This document shows positions 35,041 to 49,099 of a stretch of DNA of 64,000 bases, in pieces; the first letter of the stretch is position 1, and each line of letters starts with the position of its first letter. The notes under the pieces are model-generated. The model saw only the letters and a list, made by a program, of their open reading frames with translations, did not search any database and was not told where the DNA came from. The stretch is from Viscum album (taxonomy: Eukaryota > Streptophyta > Magnoliopsida > Santalales > Viscaceae), in the NCBI GenBank assembly GCA_963277665.1, contig OY728121.1, positions 1,652,468,062-1,652,532,061 of the forward strand, in the 5' to 3' direction. The translations under genes were made by a program, and so were the position numbers.

Positions 35041-35045
35041 TGAAA
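35041..35045. repeat. Right target-site duplication (TGAAA)
   Basis: Matches 23472-23476 exactly. Confidence 0.85.
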
Positions 35046-36380
35046 ACCCTATAAAATGATCTCCAATTTATGTGAAATCTTATGATAGCTATTTTGGTTT
35101 ATTTCAAATGTCTGATTGCAGATACAATGTTAATATGAAATGTTATGTGCTCGAATGGACCAAATAAAAAAGTTATTAGAATATGTCAGTCATTAAAAAT
35201 GTGGTCCACAGGGGGTGAGCTAGCCAAATGAGCTCATATTTCTATAAAATCAAACCACAAAAATGATAAATTAGTTTTTGAATATGAGGAACTGACAATG
35301 TGTCGTAATGATATTTCATTTACCCAGGAGGATGGAAAAAACCTTTTTTGTAATGTAAGATGATAAGACATCTTTTTAACTATTAAAATAATAGAAAACA
35401 ATCTCAAATTTATGTTAATTCTAATGAAACCAATCTTTTTATTATTTTTTATGTGTAAGAGAATATGTCATGTCAATCCGACGTATGATGTGCTCGAATG
35501 GACTAAATAAAGAGTTCATAGAAAATGTATTTCATCAAAAACGTATTCCAAAGAGGGAGAACTAGTCAAATGAGATTGGATTATAGTGAAATCACATGAA
35601 AACAAAGGTATATGGTTTATTGAATTTGAGGAACTGATGGCACGTAAAACCGATGAGTTTTATTTCAAAAATGATACAAAACATCGTTTCAATAATTTAA
35701 AATGCTAAAACATTTGTTTTACTGTTAAAACCACAGAAAAGACCTCTAATTTAATTGACATATTCTTGAAACTATGTCAGGATTATTATTTTTTACTATG
35801 AGTAGAAATCATATCAATTTGACGTGTTATGTTCTCAAAAGAACTAAATAAGGAGTTCGTAGAAACATTTAGTCTTTAAAAACAAGCGCCATAGAGGCAG
35901 AGCTGGATAAATGAGCTCACATTGCTGTGAAACCACTCAACAACAACAACTGATTTATTTTTTAATTTTAGAAACTAACAAGGAATTTAATAGAGGTTTC
36001 ATTTTCTTCAGAATATGGAAAACATAGTATTAATAATTTAAAATCCTAAAACGTGTGTATGACATTTCAAACCACAAAAATAGTCTCCAATTTATGTTAA
36101 ATATTATGATATATACTTTAATATTGTTTTTTACATGTGCTAGTAGATGGTGCATTACTCTAACATGAAATGTGAACGAATGGAATAAAGAGGTTGTTCA
36201 TAGAAAACGCCCGTTTTAAAAACGTGTTATAGTGGGAGATCTGTAAAAATGAGCTCGAATTTCTGTGAAATCAGATGAAATCAACCATAGACTGATATAT
36301 CAGTTTTATGAACTGCGAGCACATTAAACTGAGGTGTTATTTTCCAAAAAAGACAAAAAATAGTAGTCAGTAGATTACAT
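35041..36380. repeat. Satellite array, right part (~340-bp monomers)
   Basis: Marker 'GAGGG..GAGCTAG.C..AATGAG' at about 35211, 35552, 35893 and 36231 (spacings 341, 341, 338). The piece between 35046 and 35211 completes the monomer broken at 23476 (179 + 165 = about 344 bp). Monomers also share 'TCGAATGGACTAAATAAAGA' and 'AAAATGCTAAAACAT'. The array fades out after about 36380. Confidence 0.8.
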
Positions 36381-36660
36381 TTTTAAATAATAAATAACAC
36401 AAATGATTATTAAATAATATATATTATTATACATATTTAAAATTTTCAAGTCAATAAAATGTGAAAGTGAGTATATTATTTTAAAAAATATATATAGTAC
36501 TAATGGTTATTAACTAATCTATATTATTATATATAATAATAATTTCGATTTCAATAAATGCGAAAGTGTTTGGATTTCTATTTTAATAATAAATAGCACC
36601 AATAATTATTAAACAATGTATATTATTATACATAATTTTTTTTTTTAAATAAATGAAATT
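36381..36660. repeat. AT-rich ~100-bp tandem repeat, three units
   Basis: Units start near 36381, 36478 and 36581 (spacings 97 and 103), each with 'TTTTAATAATAAATAGCACC' or a variant, then 'AATTATTAA' and 'TATATTATTATA'. It lies exactly at the satellite edge. Confidence 0.6.
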
Positions 36661-36689
36661 TTAATTAAATAAATCATCAATGTCAATGT

Positions 36690-39600
36690 GTATGTAAGTT
36701 TCCTATAGTCCCACACCTTTGATCTTTCATATTATTCCCTTATCAACTAGACCATTTGGAAGGTTCTAGAGTGTACTTAACTATAGGTCATGGCATGATG
36801 TCCTCTCCTCCATATCTAGGTGTGATTTCCTCATATGTGGTAATAGTAGCCCCACATGAATAGATATCTCATCCACTCAAGTGTTGTACAAGTAATTGGA
36901 AGACAACTGGATCTAGGAAAGGAAAATCACTGAGTGGAATCCCCCAACATGTTCCCAAATCAAAGGAATGTGGAACTACATGAGTTACAGATGGATTAGA
37001 GGTCACAATATTGAACTCAGGGGGGTAACCGGTGTCCTACAATAAATAAGGGTTTGTGGGAAATGTATAGAATGATTCCAGGAGTGATGATGAAGGTCCA
37101 ATCATTGGATACATATTGACATACCACACCAAAGAAAGTGTGTGGGAAATGTCTCCAATGATACAATGTGTGATGAAGAAATAAGTTGGTGGCTATGTAG
37201 TGGTATATGGAACCATCTGATAAGTGGAACAACATGAATGGCATTGGTGTAGAGGTGGGTTATCATCGATGATCAATGGATTGAGTGTGGCAAGAGGTGG
37301 ATTGGGTTATGGAGAGGAGAGTGATTTGAATATAGGTAGATGTTCATGGCATTGTGTAGCACATGGAATTAATATATAGTTCATACAATGCAATCAATAT
37401 ATTCATTACAAATTCTCAAATTAATTGAGAAATGTTTTTATACAATTAAATAATATATATATATATATAATGAAATTATAGAATTATTATGAAATAAAAA
37501 TACTATAATAAAATCACAAATCATACTATAATATAATGAAAATCATTGAACACTGATAATTTAATATTTACAATTTCATATATACAAAAAAATACAAAAT
37601 ACAAAAATACAAAATTCTAACTAAATAATATAACATAAAATAAATATTATTCCAATAAAAGTAAAAAAATCAATAAAATTTAAAATATAAATAATATGTA
37701 TTGGAAATCTTCATGAAATGATATTAGTTAATTGGGTATCATGAATTCTGATTCGCAAAATGGTGTATTGTGAATGGAAGTACAAGGTCATTCATTGGGA
37801 AATAGGTTCTCAATTAGAGTATGCCAAACTGGAATAAAGACCATCGACATTCACAGGTTGTATAAAATGGATTTTAAAAATTAAATCTATGCTTCACTAG
37901 AAAATAGTTTCTTGATTTGATTATGATGAAGAAGAAAAAATAACATCCATGTCCATGGGTTTCATAGAATAAATTCAAAAAACAAGATCAATACTATGTC
38001 AATATGTTTGATGTTAAGTAATCAGAACTTGTAGATCGATTTCATGATGAAATAGGATAGAAGTATTTTGCTGATGGGGGTGATGATGGGAGGAATTGGG
38101 TGATGAGAGTGGAGTGTGTTATGTAGAGGAGGGATGCTAGGATTGGGAGAGGGGACAATGGAGAGAAGAACATGGTCAACATAGAGGTAATTGGAAAGAG
38201 CAAGGCTGATTGGATTGGATGAGATTCAGGTCATGTGGTATTATAAAGAATAATAGAAGGCACTATATAATAGAGAACCTTCGTCCAAGATTTTCTAGAA
38301 TGGAGCTACCTAGGAAAGAACCTTCATAAAAATAATTTTCAATAATTAATTTTAATTTAAATAACCATATATGAAATGTATTATAGGAAGGCACTTTTCA
38401 AAAAAGTTCCTTCCAAAACTAAATGTCTTTGAAGTCTCTTTTTGTGAATTCTCCTTCCATTGGTTGCTGATCCATCAACCACAACCTTATATCTGGATGT
38501 TTCTTCCGTTATATATTACATAAGTAATATCTGTTTATATTATTTTTATATATATAGAAAATTCAAGGTGAAAGGTATCTTTTACCCATATATATGTGTG
38601 TTCTAGACCATTTATTGACCACATTAATTTGAGAGAAATTTTATTGGATCTATGTTTCCACTAAATAAAACTAGTTCACTTGCAAAACATTGGTGAAATT
38701 TTAAATATTTAATGAAATATTTATTATTTTTTCTATCATGGTGATTATTCTAATAGATTATTCTATCATGAACCAGTGATCATTGGTTATATTTTTTTTA
38801 CTCTATCATATTTTATACTTTATAAAAAATTCATTTTATTATTTCTTTTTGGATACTTATTCTTCATTATAGTACCTTATTTTTGGGATTTGGACATAAT
38901 TTATTCTCTTCCTATTTCTCAAATATAATCATAAATTAATGGGGAAATTGATAATAATTTATTTAATAGTTATAGATATATTTCTTCCCATATGATTGAA
39001 ATATTATCAGCACAAATTTATAAAGAACATTGATTATATCCATATATATTACATCTATATTCCTATGGCCCACTAGATGATGTGTTACTACCACCCTTCT
39101 CTAAAAATCTATAGAATGAATGGTTTAGGTTATAATCTGACACTCTTATGAAAAACATGTTTTTAATGTCTATATTAAAATTAATGACACCATAGTGAGA
39201 CTTTTTATCTTAATCCATATATAAAATCAATTACATATAAAACAAAAACTACATAACCTAATATCCAAAATCATTTCATCATATTAAACACTTCTATTAC
39301 ATATCTAATGAATGGGTATAGGGATAAATGGAACCTCCCCCCTATGGGAACATTTTATGTTAATTGTAATATACATTTATGGATATAAAAACATGAAATA
39401 ATGTTTAGAATTAGTTAATGGATATATGGACATATTATTTAGATTGTCCATCTCAGTGTGTGATGTAATGTCATTTGGGTCTGGGATAGGAACTCACAAG
39501 TCACTAGTGTCTAGAAACTATTAATTTCCCTTTATTCAAGAAGAAGTAGTAATTTTCATTTGGGATAACCAAAAGTGTGGTAGGGTACCAAAACTAGGTG

Positions 39601-42600
39601 ACATATATAATGAATTTCCACCCATGATGAGTGTCTGGGGAGACATAGTATAGTCTTCAATGTTGATGAAAACACCAATAAACTATATCAATGAGGATCT
39701 AGATAGAGGTGACTATCTTTATCCTAGAATCTCTTTATTAGAGTAGATCACTCTCTTTTTGGAATCCCAGGAAAAAAACTAAATGTAAACAATATTGGAG
39801 AGTTTTCTTGCTCAGGTTGGGAATAGAAAATAAGGCTCATAGTATACCTTATTTGAATATGGATTCTATGTAGAGAGGGGTTCTAGGTCTTTCAAATGTA
39901 ATGAGAAAACATTGTTTAATAATTTTCATAAAAATATTCATTGGTTGGAGGTTTTTACAAAAAATTGAATCTTACTTGGGTATTTTGACCACCACTTTTA
40001 TCATGGTTGTGTGATTGTCGTGTAGCCTTCCAGTTAAACTGGTAGTGCTAGTCCTTTTTAATCTATTTATAGATATAGTTTATGTAATACATGGATAACT
40101 TTTAGTTCAAATTTATGCTATATTTTTATTTTTTTATGCATTGGAAGCATCACATATCAATGATTGTGAATTGATAAACCCTAATGGTGTTCCTCATTGT
40201 GACATCAAGTCATTGATTCTGAACATTATTAGTGTCAGAAAAATATAAAAGGCAAGTGACAAGTACATATCAATACATAGTCACTATGAAATATATAACA
40301 TCACTTTTTATGATATACCAATGTTCCGGTTGGTTGATGAATTCCAAGAGAGTAATGAGAAGAACTCGTCTTTATTATCATTCGGGGATAGAGTAATCAC
40401 AACTTTTATCGATTAGTTAATAATTTATACTTCTTATGTGCCATTATAATGTGTTAGACTATGTATGTTCTTGAAGAACCCCAATTCATTAATATATTAT
40501 TTAGTTAATAAAGAGTATATCCAAATGTTCCTATTTAAATTATACTATTTTCACATAGAATGACATTGGGGAAAGGATTTCACTATAACCAACTACCACT
40601 ATCATTATCCTATTTCAATATTATGCTTGAATATGGTTAACTACATACACACAGACTCTTATAAGAGAGAAATTTCACTAGATGCCTACTATTACTTTCC
40701 AATGGTTGATAAAAAAGGGAAAAACATCATCAATAGAAGGACATAGTGGAGGAGAAGTATCCTCTAACTTATTAATATTGGGTTATCATATAAAAACTTT
40801 TTAGACATCCATTACCAGTAATCCTACCATCTCGAGCTAGTCAATCACCAAATTTTGTGTGGGTTATATGGAAATTCCCCTGAGTAATCCATGAAATTAA
40901 TCACCTATAATAGATTTTTATTTAGTATATGTATTTTTCTAAAATTATTTATGGTTATATGATTTCCTATATTTCTAAGGATATCATGGATGATTCTATG
41001 TATTTAGAATCCAAGAATTCATTGGCTCCATTGAGATGGGGTCACAACCATGAATATAACTAGATAATTATTAAAATTGGTTAATATGTCTACATATTTT
41101 CCATATTAGGGTTTCAAATAACCTCATATACTCTATTAACCCTTATAAAGTTTCCATGTATGACTTAGTGTTAGTGGCACTTATATTCTCTAATAATTGT
41201 AATAGAGAAGTATGTGCTCAAATATAAAATCTTCTCATAAGAGTGAAGGCATAAAATCAATTTGTTTAGGAGAAATAATATGAAGAATTTTATAGGGAGA
41301 TTGAAGTATTATTGGATTAGGATGAATAGGTTGAGATCAAGGATGAGGAAAAATCATAGAGACCTCAATTTGTCCCTCACATGAGGTAAAATTATGTGGG
41401 GAATTCCATCATCTTGGTAACCCATCAACCGACCTATTAACAATCTAAAATGTATATATATTAGTGTATAGATGGATGTATTGAGGATATTTCGGGAACA
41501 CTCTTAGTAATGTACTATCTCTAACACATGATGTGATCCTATTTTCATGTTAGAATTTATTCGGTTCACTTGATAGAATACTTCTTGATAAAGTGAAATA
41601 ATTAATGATTCACATTTATTTTTTTGATCCATGGGTTGAAATCCTTTAGTAAAGAAACACATAACTTTTTATTGACCAACAAACCATTGGTTCTCGAAAT
41701 AAATCCTTTAACGAGGTGTCTGTGTCTCCCACAAAGGGTGGTGAGATACATGGGAGTAAAATACATAGTGAACAACCTATTCATTTTCATTGTACATTTT
41801 TAAATTTAAATATGTAAAAAAATATCATTATACAATTATAAATAGATAATTGAGACTATAAAACAATATTTCCATGTAGATGATAGATGGTACTAATATC
41901 CATATTTCTTCTTCCCTTCGTGAGAGTATCCCCCATGGTGGATCTTATAAATTCCACCCTCTTTTAGTTTAATATATACTAGGACATATTTTAATGTAGG
42001 TCTTAGAGTGGTGGATAATATCGTTGAATGAAATAGTGTATATGATATGGATGGCCTTCCCGAAGATAATTTATAGACCTTTCTATTGGGGTATAAATTT
42101 CAACGGACTACATGTAATATTTAACCATGTGTATAATAAACAAATTAATGTTTTTCATTTGTAGTTATAATTTTTTCTCATTTATAATAACATTTAATGG
42201 TCATATAACCACCATATAGTGGTAGAGGATAAAAACATCCACTCTCCCATCTATAAAATATTGGGAAACTAATATTTTAAATAACCATGAAGTTGGAATA
42301 TCTACTCTAATTTCACAATTCACTCCAGTATTTAGTGGTGATAGTTATCCATGTAATAACTTTGAGTGTAGTAGATGGTCTCAACATAATTTTCATACTC
42401 TTCTAGATTAGAATATCATAGGTATTCAAGAATGTGTAACTGATGAGAGGAATTAGGTAGTTGATATATTTTATACATATGAACAATTGTTGGTAAGAGA
42501 CATAGAATCTGACAAATAAATTATTCTAATTACTTCATTGGTAAGGCTATGTTATTAATAGATATTTCATCGATTAACCAAAAGTAAATATTTATTTTAT

Positions 42601-45600
42601 ATGGGATGAAAGATGACTTACATCTATTAAGAGCTCGCATAGAATGGATTCAATGGTTTCAACTACCCAAATCATCATATAATATCTCAAAAAATTCTCA
42701 TTTCCATGAACTAATGGAAGTCCGTCAATCCAAATGATAAAATTAAAAATTAACAATTATTACCAATGAATTTATATAATGGGACACCTAGGTGATAACA
42801 TGTTAATCATGTATCTTATTATAAATATTTTATTGATTAATACAAATAAAATATTTGTTGGTTATGATCATATTTATTAGAGGATGAACGAGATCTTGTT
42901 AAGTTGATTACCTTGAAAGAGGTCATATAAAAATACCATTTGGGGATAACTGCTAATGTATCTAAGCTACTGGCCTAATAATAATAAATTTCAAATACAA
43001 AATTATATATTTAGTGACGTATTGATGCCTCTATAGAAGAGTTTCTAATCTAGAAGACACTATTAATTGATTTTTCTCGATATAACACCCCGTTTTTATA
43101 CCAAAACTATTTCTAATGAAATTCATTTTTATAGAAATCCATTTCCTTTTTTATATAATGAAATACACTTATTCATCATATAAATAAGTAGGTGATGAAT
43201 GGATTATTTGGTTGAGGCTGGAATAAAGCCTTATTTGATTTCACATTGATAACCTGTGATGTTCTTAGGGAGTAACTAGTAAAAAGGTATAACCTCTTTT
43301 TTACACCCATTGAGGTAGGTTGGTTGTAAATTATTCTTAACGTACTCTTAATTTAAGGTAAGAAAATAGTATGGATAATTGATTATCCTTCATAATTTTT
43401 CACTAATATTGTTATTGGAAAGCCATGTTCACTTAATCCATCACCGTAATCTATATTTGGTCAATTAGATAGGAATTTAGTCTTATGATATATATTCTTC
43501 CCTTCTGTGCGTATTAAAAGTCCATGTTAACCTACATAATAATTATAGAACAAGGAAAATATTTTTGGAGAAGGAATATTATTGTGGTATCTCTTGGAAT
43601 AATACACTATCATTGGTATTGTCATGTCATGTGAACTAAAATCTTCAATATTAACTGAGGAACGTGCATTTGTATATTAAGGTGTTATGAAGTATCAATA
43701 AAATTTGGGCCCTAAATTGTGGTTTATAGTGAAATAATTTCTCAATAATGGTTAGATAACCCTAATTTGATACTTATACTTCCCATTTTAGGTCACTATA
43801 GAGATAATATGTAACCATCAAAAAATTCATATAGCCATTTCATAGGTTGATTAAACCTAGTGATCAATGGATCATATTTTCTAGGATTTGAGCTTTAGTC
43901 CCATGATATTTATGCCTAATTTACTTTTTAAAACCTTATATTTTTCCATAATACAATTATTTTATTTTCATATAAGGAGTAGATATGATTTTTTCCGATG
44001 TAAACTTTTTTGGGTTTCTCACCTTTTCAGTTTTGGGCCCCTTTATATTTTTATTTCCAGTTGTTTCTCAATTCTAGTAAATTCCTTCGGGATAATGATG
44101 TGTTGATGTTTTAGCTTATAAAAATTGACCATAGGTGCTATTTTTTAGTACAAACAAATTAGAACAAAAGGGTGTTGAATGTTTAATGTTTTACAATGTT
44201 TAAAAATTGGTTCTAGTATTTTAGGGTCATACAACATAGAAATACGGGTGTTAAAAGTTTAAGGGATGATACCTTTCCCCAAAGGTGTATTTAATGTTTA
44301 AATTAATATATCATTGAAAAAAGAGTGCTTGTAATTTAAATTAATATGGATTAGAATGAAATATTTTTTAATGTTAATGTTCATACATATTAGACTTAAA
44401 AATCTATGTGGTGCTTCTTTTAAAGTAATTATCATCAGAGAAGTGTGTGTCTCTTAGATTATGGAGTTTGGAAAAAAAATGTGTCTCTAAGTTTAATAAT
44501 GTATATTTTAGGAAACATTATTAAATGTTTTACACACACATTGTGATGAGAGATAACTCAGCATGAATGAAGAGTCAAATGTCATTATGAGTGACCTTTG
44601 ATTCATATTTCACTAATTTTTTCCCATATACATATCCCTAATGAGTGTTTATTGTATTCTTCTTAGACATAGTATTAGTTCTATGTGAATTATTAAAAAT
44701 TATATTTATGACAATTATTTTTCCTAATATACAGGATATTGAACCTAGAGGGATACTTCTAAACTTGTATATAGGATTACATTCAAGGATTTTTGGCCGA
44801 CTAAATTTTATGTCGTTTTCCTCCCAATTTATTGTCTTGTATTTTATACTGAAATGAATATTAATAGTTTAAATTAATATATACTAGACTATCTTGTAGC
44901 TAATTTTTATTATCATATAAAAATAAAAAATATGTGACACATATTTTTAGGTCATGGTTTAGAGAAGAGTGTTGTTTGAGGTTTTATGTTATTTTCATTA
45001 TTTAAAAAAATCTCTTAGTTTTTTGTAATAGATTTTGAACTAAAATTCTATTAAAGGATTATGTTCACATAGATTTGATAAATACTTTCTATTAGTTTTA
45101 GTTCATAGTGATTGAACTGAAAACATACTGGTTCACTCACTCAGTACTATGAGTATCAACCCAATGTGAATAAGTATTTAGATTCTAGTGTAAGGAATAT
45201 ATTGGCATGATTCTTAATGTTTACATTCATTCTTCTATGACAAAAAGAAATGTTGATTATTTAAGTCTGAACTACATTAACTGATGTGATAAAGGGGGTT
45301 ATCTTCATGAATTAGTTAAAGCCACATTTTTAGAAGGCTATTGGTTATTTATATTCATGTATAGGAACAAGATAAAAGTTAACGTTATTAATACATATCC
45401 TATAGTGATTGAATCAATCCAGATGTGGTATTTTACGTTGGATAGTTTCACCCCATTGCGGATCCATTAAAGGAAACCTGTCTTGAGAGGAGGACTATCC
45501 ATAGGGAAAGGTTTTTTAATGAAGATAAATTTATTATTGGGCATAAGATAACAGATTCATAAATAACTACATATCTTGTGATAATATAAATTAATACACA

Positions 45601-46680
45601 TGAATTTATTATAAAATTTATTTTATATTAACCTAGCTCATATGAATAAGAAATTATAGTGATGTCATTTTAATATTAGGAAAATAGTTTGAAACCATTG
45701 AGAATTGGTGATTTCCTACACACTAAAAAATAATTGGGAATTAAATTTCATGGTATGTCCCAATATATAGTATATATGAATCACTATATTTCCAATGATA
45801 AAAGGAATCAAGCCATATGATGTTTTTGGTTGTAGATCGTCTACCTAAATCTATCTTAGATGTAGGATAATTGAAATCGTATGAAGGGGTTTCCTAGTGA
45901 GAGGATAGGGTATTTCCACAACAATGTTGGAAAATTTATTGATTTTTTTATTAATTTCACACTAAATTTCATACATAGATTATACGTTTTTGTTAAGAAT
46001 AACAAACCATATGAACTGAACCTCTCACAAAGTTTAATGGTTGGGAAGGGTAGATCATTATGTTGTGCAGTTTTATGGGTTGTGATGTGGATGATATAAG
46101 AATAATTTGGAGTGATATTAATCATATTAAAGAGACCATAGAATTATATCATCCAAGTTTCAAATCATCAAACTAAACGTAGTTTTAATTGTTGAGGAAT
46201 CAAATTACATTATGAAATAGGAATATGAAAAGAAATAAATTTACAGCTAGACTTGAGAAAACATATTCAGAAATCATTATGTACCATGTGATGATAAAAA
46301 AACATCTAAAAATTAGATAATATGATTTGGAAAATTTTCAGGATTCCTTAGATTATTCGATGATGAAATAATAAGCTATAGACTATTATAATGATCTGGA
46401 TATCATTTAAGATGATAGGACCATATGAATGAACCACTCCTAGTTTCTTAAAAGACATGTGGGATGAACCTTTGTATCAGGAAGTATAATGACATGTGAT
46501 AGAGATGAAATTATATTTTTCTAACATAATACATTTATTAATTAGGTTTCTTGAATATCACTATCATTAGATAATGAAACTTTTTCTTATAGTTTATTGT
46601 TTTACAATAAAGACTTATTGTATACAGGATAACATGAAATAGTTCCCCAAAAAAATAACATTGGATGGAAGTGTTAGATG
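36690..46680. other. Long decayed region without a recognisable gene
   Basis: About 10 kb of mixed AT-rich DNA. Open frames in it (for example 37017-37244 -, 41602-41790 -, 43888-44106 +, 44645-44857 +, 45856-46125 on both strands) are short and show no domain I recognise. Since a Ty3/gypsy integrase fossil ends at about 46.7 kb on the - strand, the part nearest it is probably that element's 3' region and possibly its 3' LTR, but I found no second LTR copy to pair. 'TATAACACCCCG' at 43082 resembles an LTR start on the + strand. 'CACTATATAATAGAGAACC' near 38252 resembles a TATA region. Confidence 0.4.
37440..37700. repeat. AT-rich low-complexity stretch
   Basis: Contains (TA)n near 37450 and poly-A-rich 'ACAAAAAAATACAAAATACA' near 37582. 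No further structure. Confidence 0.4.
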
Positions 46681-46689
46681 CACTATATC

Positions 46690-47575
46690 CTTAGTGATAA
46701 ATTAATATATTCCATTGGGGTAGAACTTGTATATGACCTAAGTACCCACCCATTTGGTATATCATTTTAAATGATTCCTCATTAGGATCATTGGAATCCA
46801 TTTAAATTATACCAACTCTCTTTCAATGATTGACTATATCCAAACACTTTTATTGAAGCCTCAAGCCCTTATATTCTCATGAACATTTAGACCATACAGG
46901 ATTTATAGAATCTTCTCATCCTAACCTTTTATCTCATTTAGTTGTACATGGGACTATTTTTCATCGGTTTATGGGTAGATATATCTCAAATATAATGAAT
47001 TCCTCTATCCCATATAATATTGAATATTGAGTCTCCTATATAGGGGTTCTCGTAGTAGTATAATATGAATGTAATTTATCAATAATATTATCTAGCTATA
47101 CCATATTATCCTTATTTAACCTCACCAATAGGATGTTCGATGGGATCATTTTGAATACCTCAATCTATTAATAAGAATTTGCATTCTAACAAGAAGAGTT
47201 ATTAGATGAATGTTATGATTTTAATACAGTGTCTTAAACTCATATGAATATAATTTAATACCATTTTCCGTGATGATAGCTTAAGGAACACTGAATAAAG
47301 TGATATTATCATATCAACTAAAAGTTATCATGATTTTATTCTTGAACTCCATTAGTGGTTTTTATTTATCCCATTTAAAAAATTGACACGAGTAACAATG
47401 AACTTATATTACCAAGATATTTCTAAAGGGCATGGGATCATAACGTCTATTCCCCATGTAGAAAATTTATATGAGTACTTGGTCACATGTGGTAGATTTT
47501 TGGGTTGATACATGAAATTGAAATGAATCTTGAACACATGACACTTATTTGTGATCAAAGAACAATATTTCATAA
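46690..47575 (-). pseudogene. Ty3/gypsy integrase fossil
   Basis: On the - strand, with frameshifts and stops, the integrase order can be followed: a zinc-finger-side remnant KYCSLITNKCHVF (~47570), FSTWGIDVM (~47466-47440) covering the first catalytic Asp region, YKFIVTRVNFF (~47408-47377) matching the family's FILVAIDYFTKW, AIITENGIK (~47279-47250) in place of IITDNG so the second catalytic Asp is Glu, YYYENPYIGDSIFN (~47070-47020) matching the YRTTxRTPxGxTPF segment, and GGYLGHIQVLP (~46745-46715) near the C-terminal domain. The match pattern is closest to the Tat/Ogre-type plant lineage as I remember it. Integrase inserts retroelement cDNA; this copy is dead. Confidence 0.7.
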
Positions 47576-48039
47576 TCCAATCTAGAAGTAACTAGGCCAT
47601 TATAGTTGGTTATCAAATTTATTCTATGCCTTTTGATCCTTGTGGGTCAGTGTATATATTATTTATATTTAAAAAGGAATTTTCCATCCATTAAATAACC
47701 AAAGAATTATCCAACAAAAAAATTATCTTTTTAGGGAACCTATATTATTATGTAAGATGATTTTCACTGCTCATCAGTGGATCATATCATTTATGCGCAA
47801 CCCTATGGTAAATCCCCTGATTGAAGATAATAAAATATTAGTGACACCTACATAATTTATTAATTGTTGGAATAAATTATAACCAGGTTTCTAGAATGGT
47901 TATTTAATCAACACTATAAACTTCATCGTTAGATAATGGAGGCACTAATTATTGATTTTCAACTCATACAACTATTTCCCTCTAAACTTGGTCGGTGATA
48001 GTAGTAATCATGTTTTCTAATAAATCATTAGGTACATTT

Positions 48040-48345
48040 GTTACCATGAAATGTATGATACCATTGATTCTATTTGATACTATGAAATCACTTATGAATA
48101 ATGATTATGGAGAAGCCTTGTCTATTCTTTATTTAGGGAATATTATCTAATAACAATTTTGATTAACAATCCATGTATCCTTTAATTATGAGATCAATGA
48201 ATGTGATATACAGGGAATGGTTTAGACCTATAATTGTATTATGATATCCCCCACTTTTTTCGTTCACTCCCCTAATAGGAGTAATGGATATGGAAATTTG
48301 ACCTTGAAGGATAGTTGATTACAATCCTTAGGATACCCCTATTCA
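48040..48345 (-). pseudogene. Possible RNase H remnant of the same Ty3/gypsy pol
   Basis: Lies between the RT and integrase fossils, where RNase H belongs. A - strand frame with ISITPIRGV followed by LIIKGYMDC loosely resembles the family's 'VLISPxG' and 'DSxLIIxQxxGxW' segments. No catalytic residue can be placed. Support comes mainly from position. Confidence 0.25.
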
Positions 48346-49099
48346 ATTTGGGGTCTATCGTTATTTTACTTGTTGGGGTTCATGACGTTCCATAAGAGTT
48401 ATTATCCAATAATTTAGAAACATAATTTATGAATATGATCTATTCGATTTTAAAATATATGTTTAGAGGCAATTCCTTTAATTTAGGATTAAAATCGATG
48501 AAATTTATAAACTCTATCCCCTTGTCTCCCATTTATAGGAAAATTATGAAATCAAAATGATACATAATTATTTACCATTCTTCTAGACACCCAATTAGTA
48601 TTAATAATCATATTATATAATTATAAGGGTAGTTTTGGAAGATTAGATAGACCTTTTAATTTTTTGAATAGTAGCACAAAATTTTCACTACAAAGAAAAA
48701 ACCAAGAAATTTCTTATTTATATTGATATATCTGCTCCCAATTTTCAATATATGTATTATATGATAATATAGCATTTTTTGGTTTTCCATTCGAATTATT
48801 TTGTAAAAACATATCACCAAGTGATCCCTTCATGGATTCTATGTAACATATTAGAGGTTTTCTTGATATGGGTAATGTTAAATTTGGTGGACATGAGGTA
48901 TACTACATTAGGGTAACAAAAAGTTTTTGGAATTCATTATGAAGAGATGAAACATTCAAGTGAGACCCACAATAAAGTAGCTATGATATGTTTGGAATAC
49001 ATAAAGGAATCGAAACTATAACTGGTTCTATGGAGGAGGAATGTAAATAATGCATTTAGTATTTTTTTAATATAAATTAATAAATCATTAGAGGAAAAT

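Noticed and set aside
37017..37244. 75-codon minus frame as a membrane protein
   Set aside because: Hydrophobic because of AT-rich codons. No start context, no neighbours, no similarity I recognise.
45856..46125. Paired frames on opposite strands (45856-46125 -, 45881-46099 +)
   Set aside because: Mutually antisense chance frames. They lie in the presumed 3' region of the old Ty3/gypsy element.
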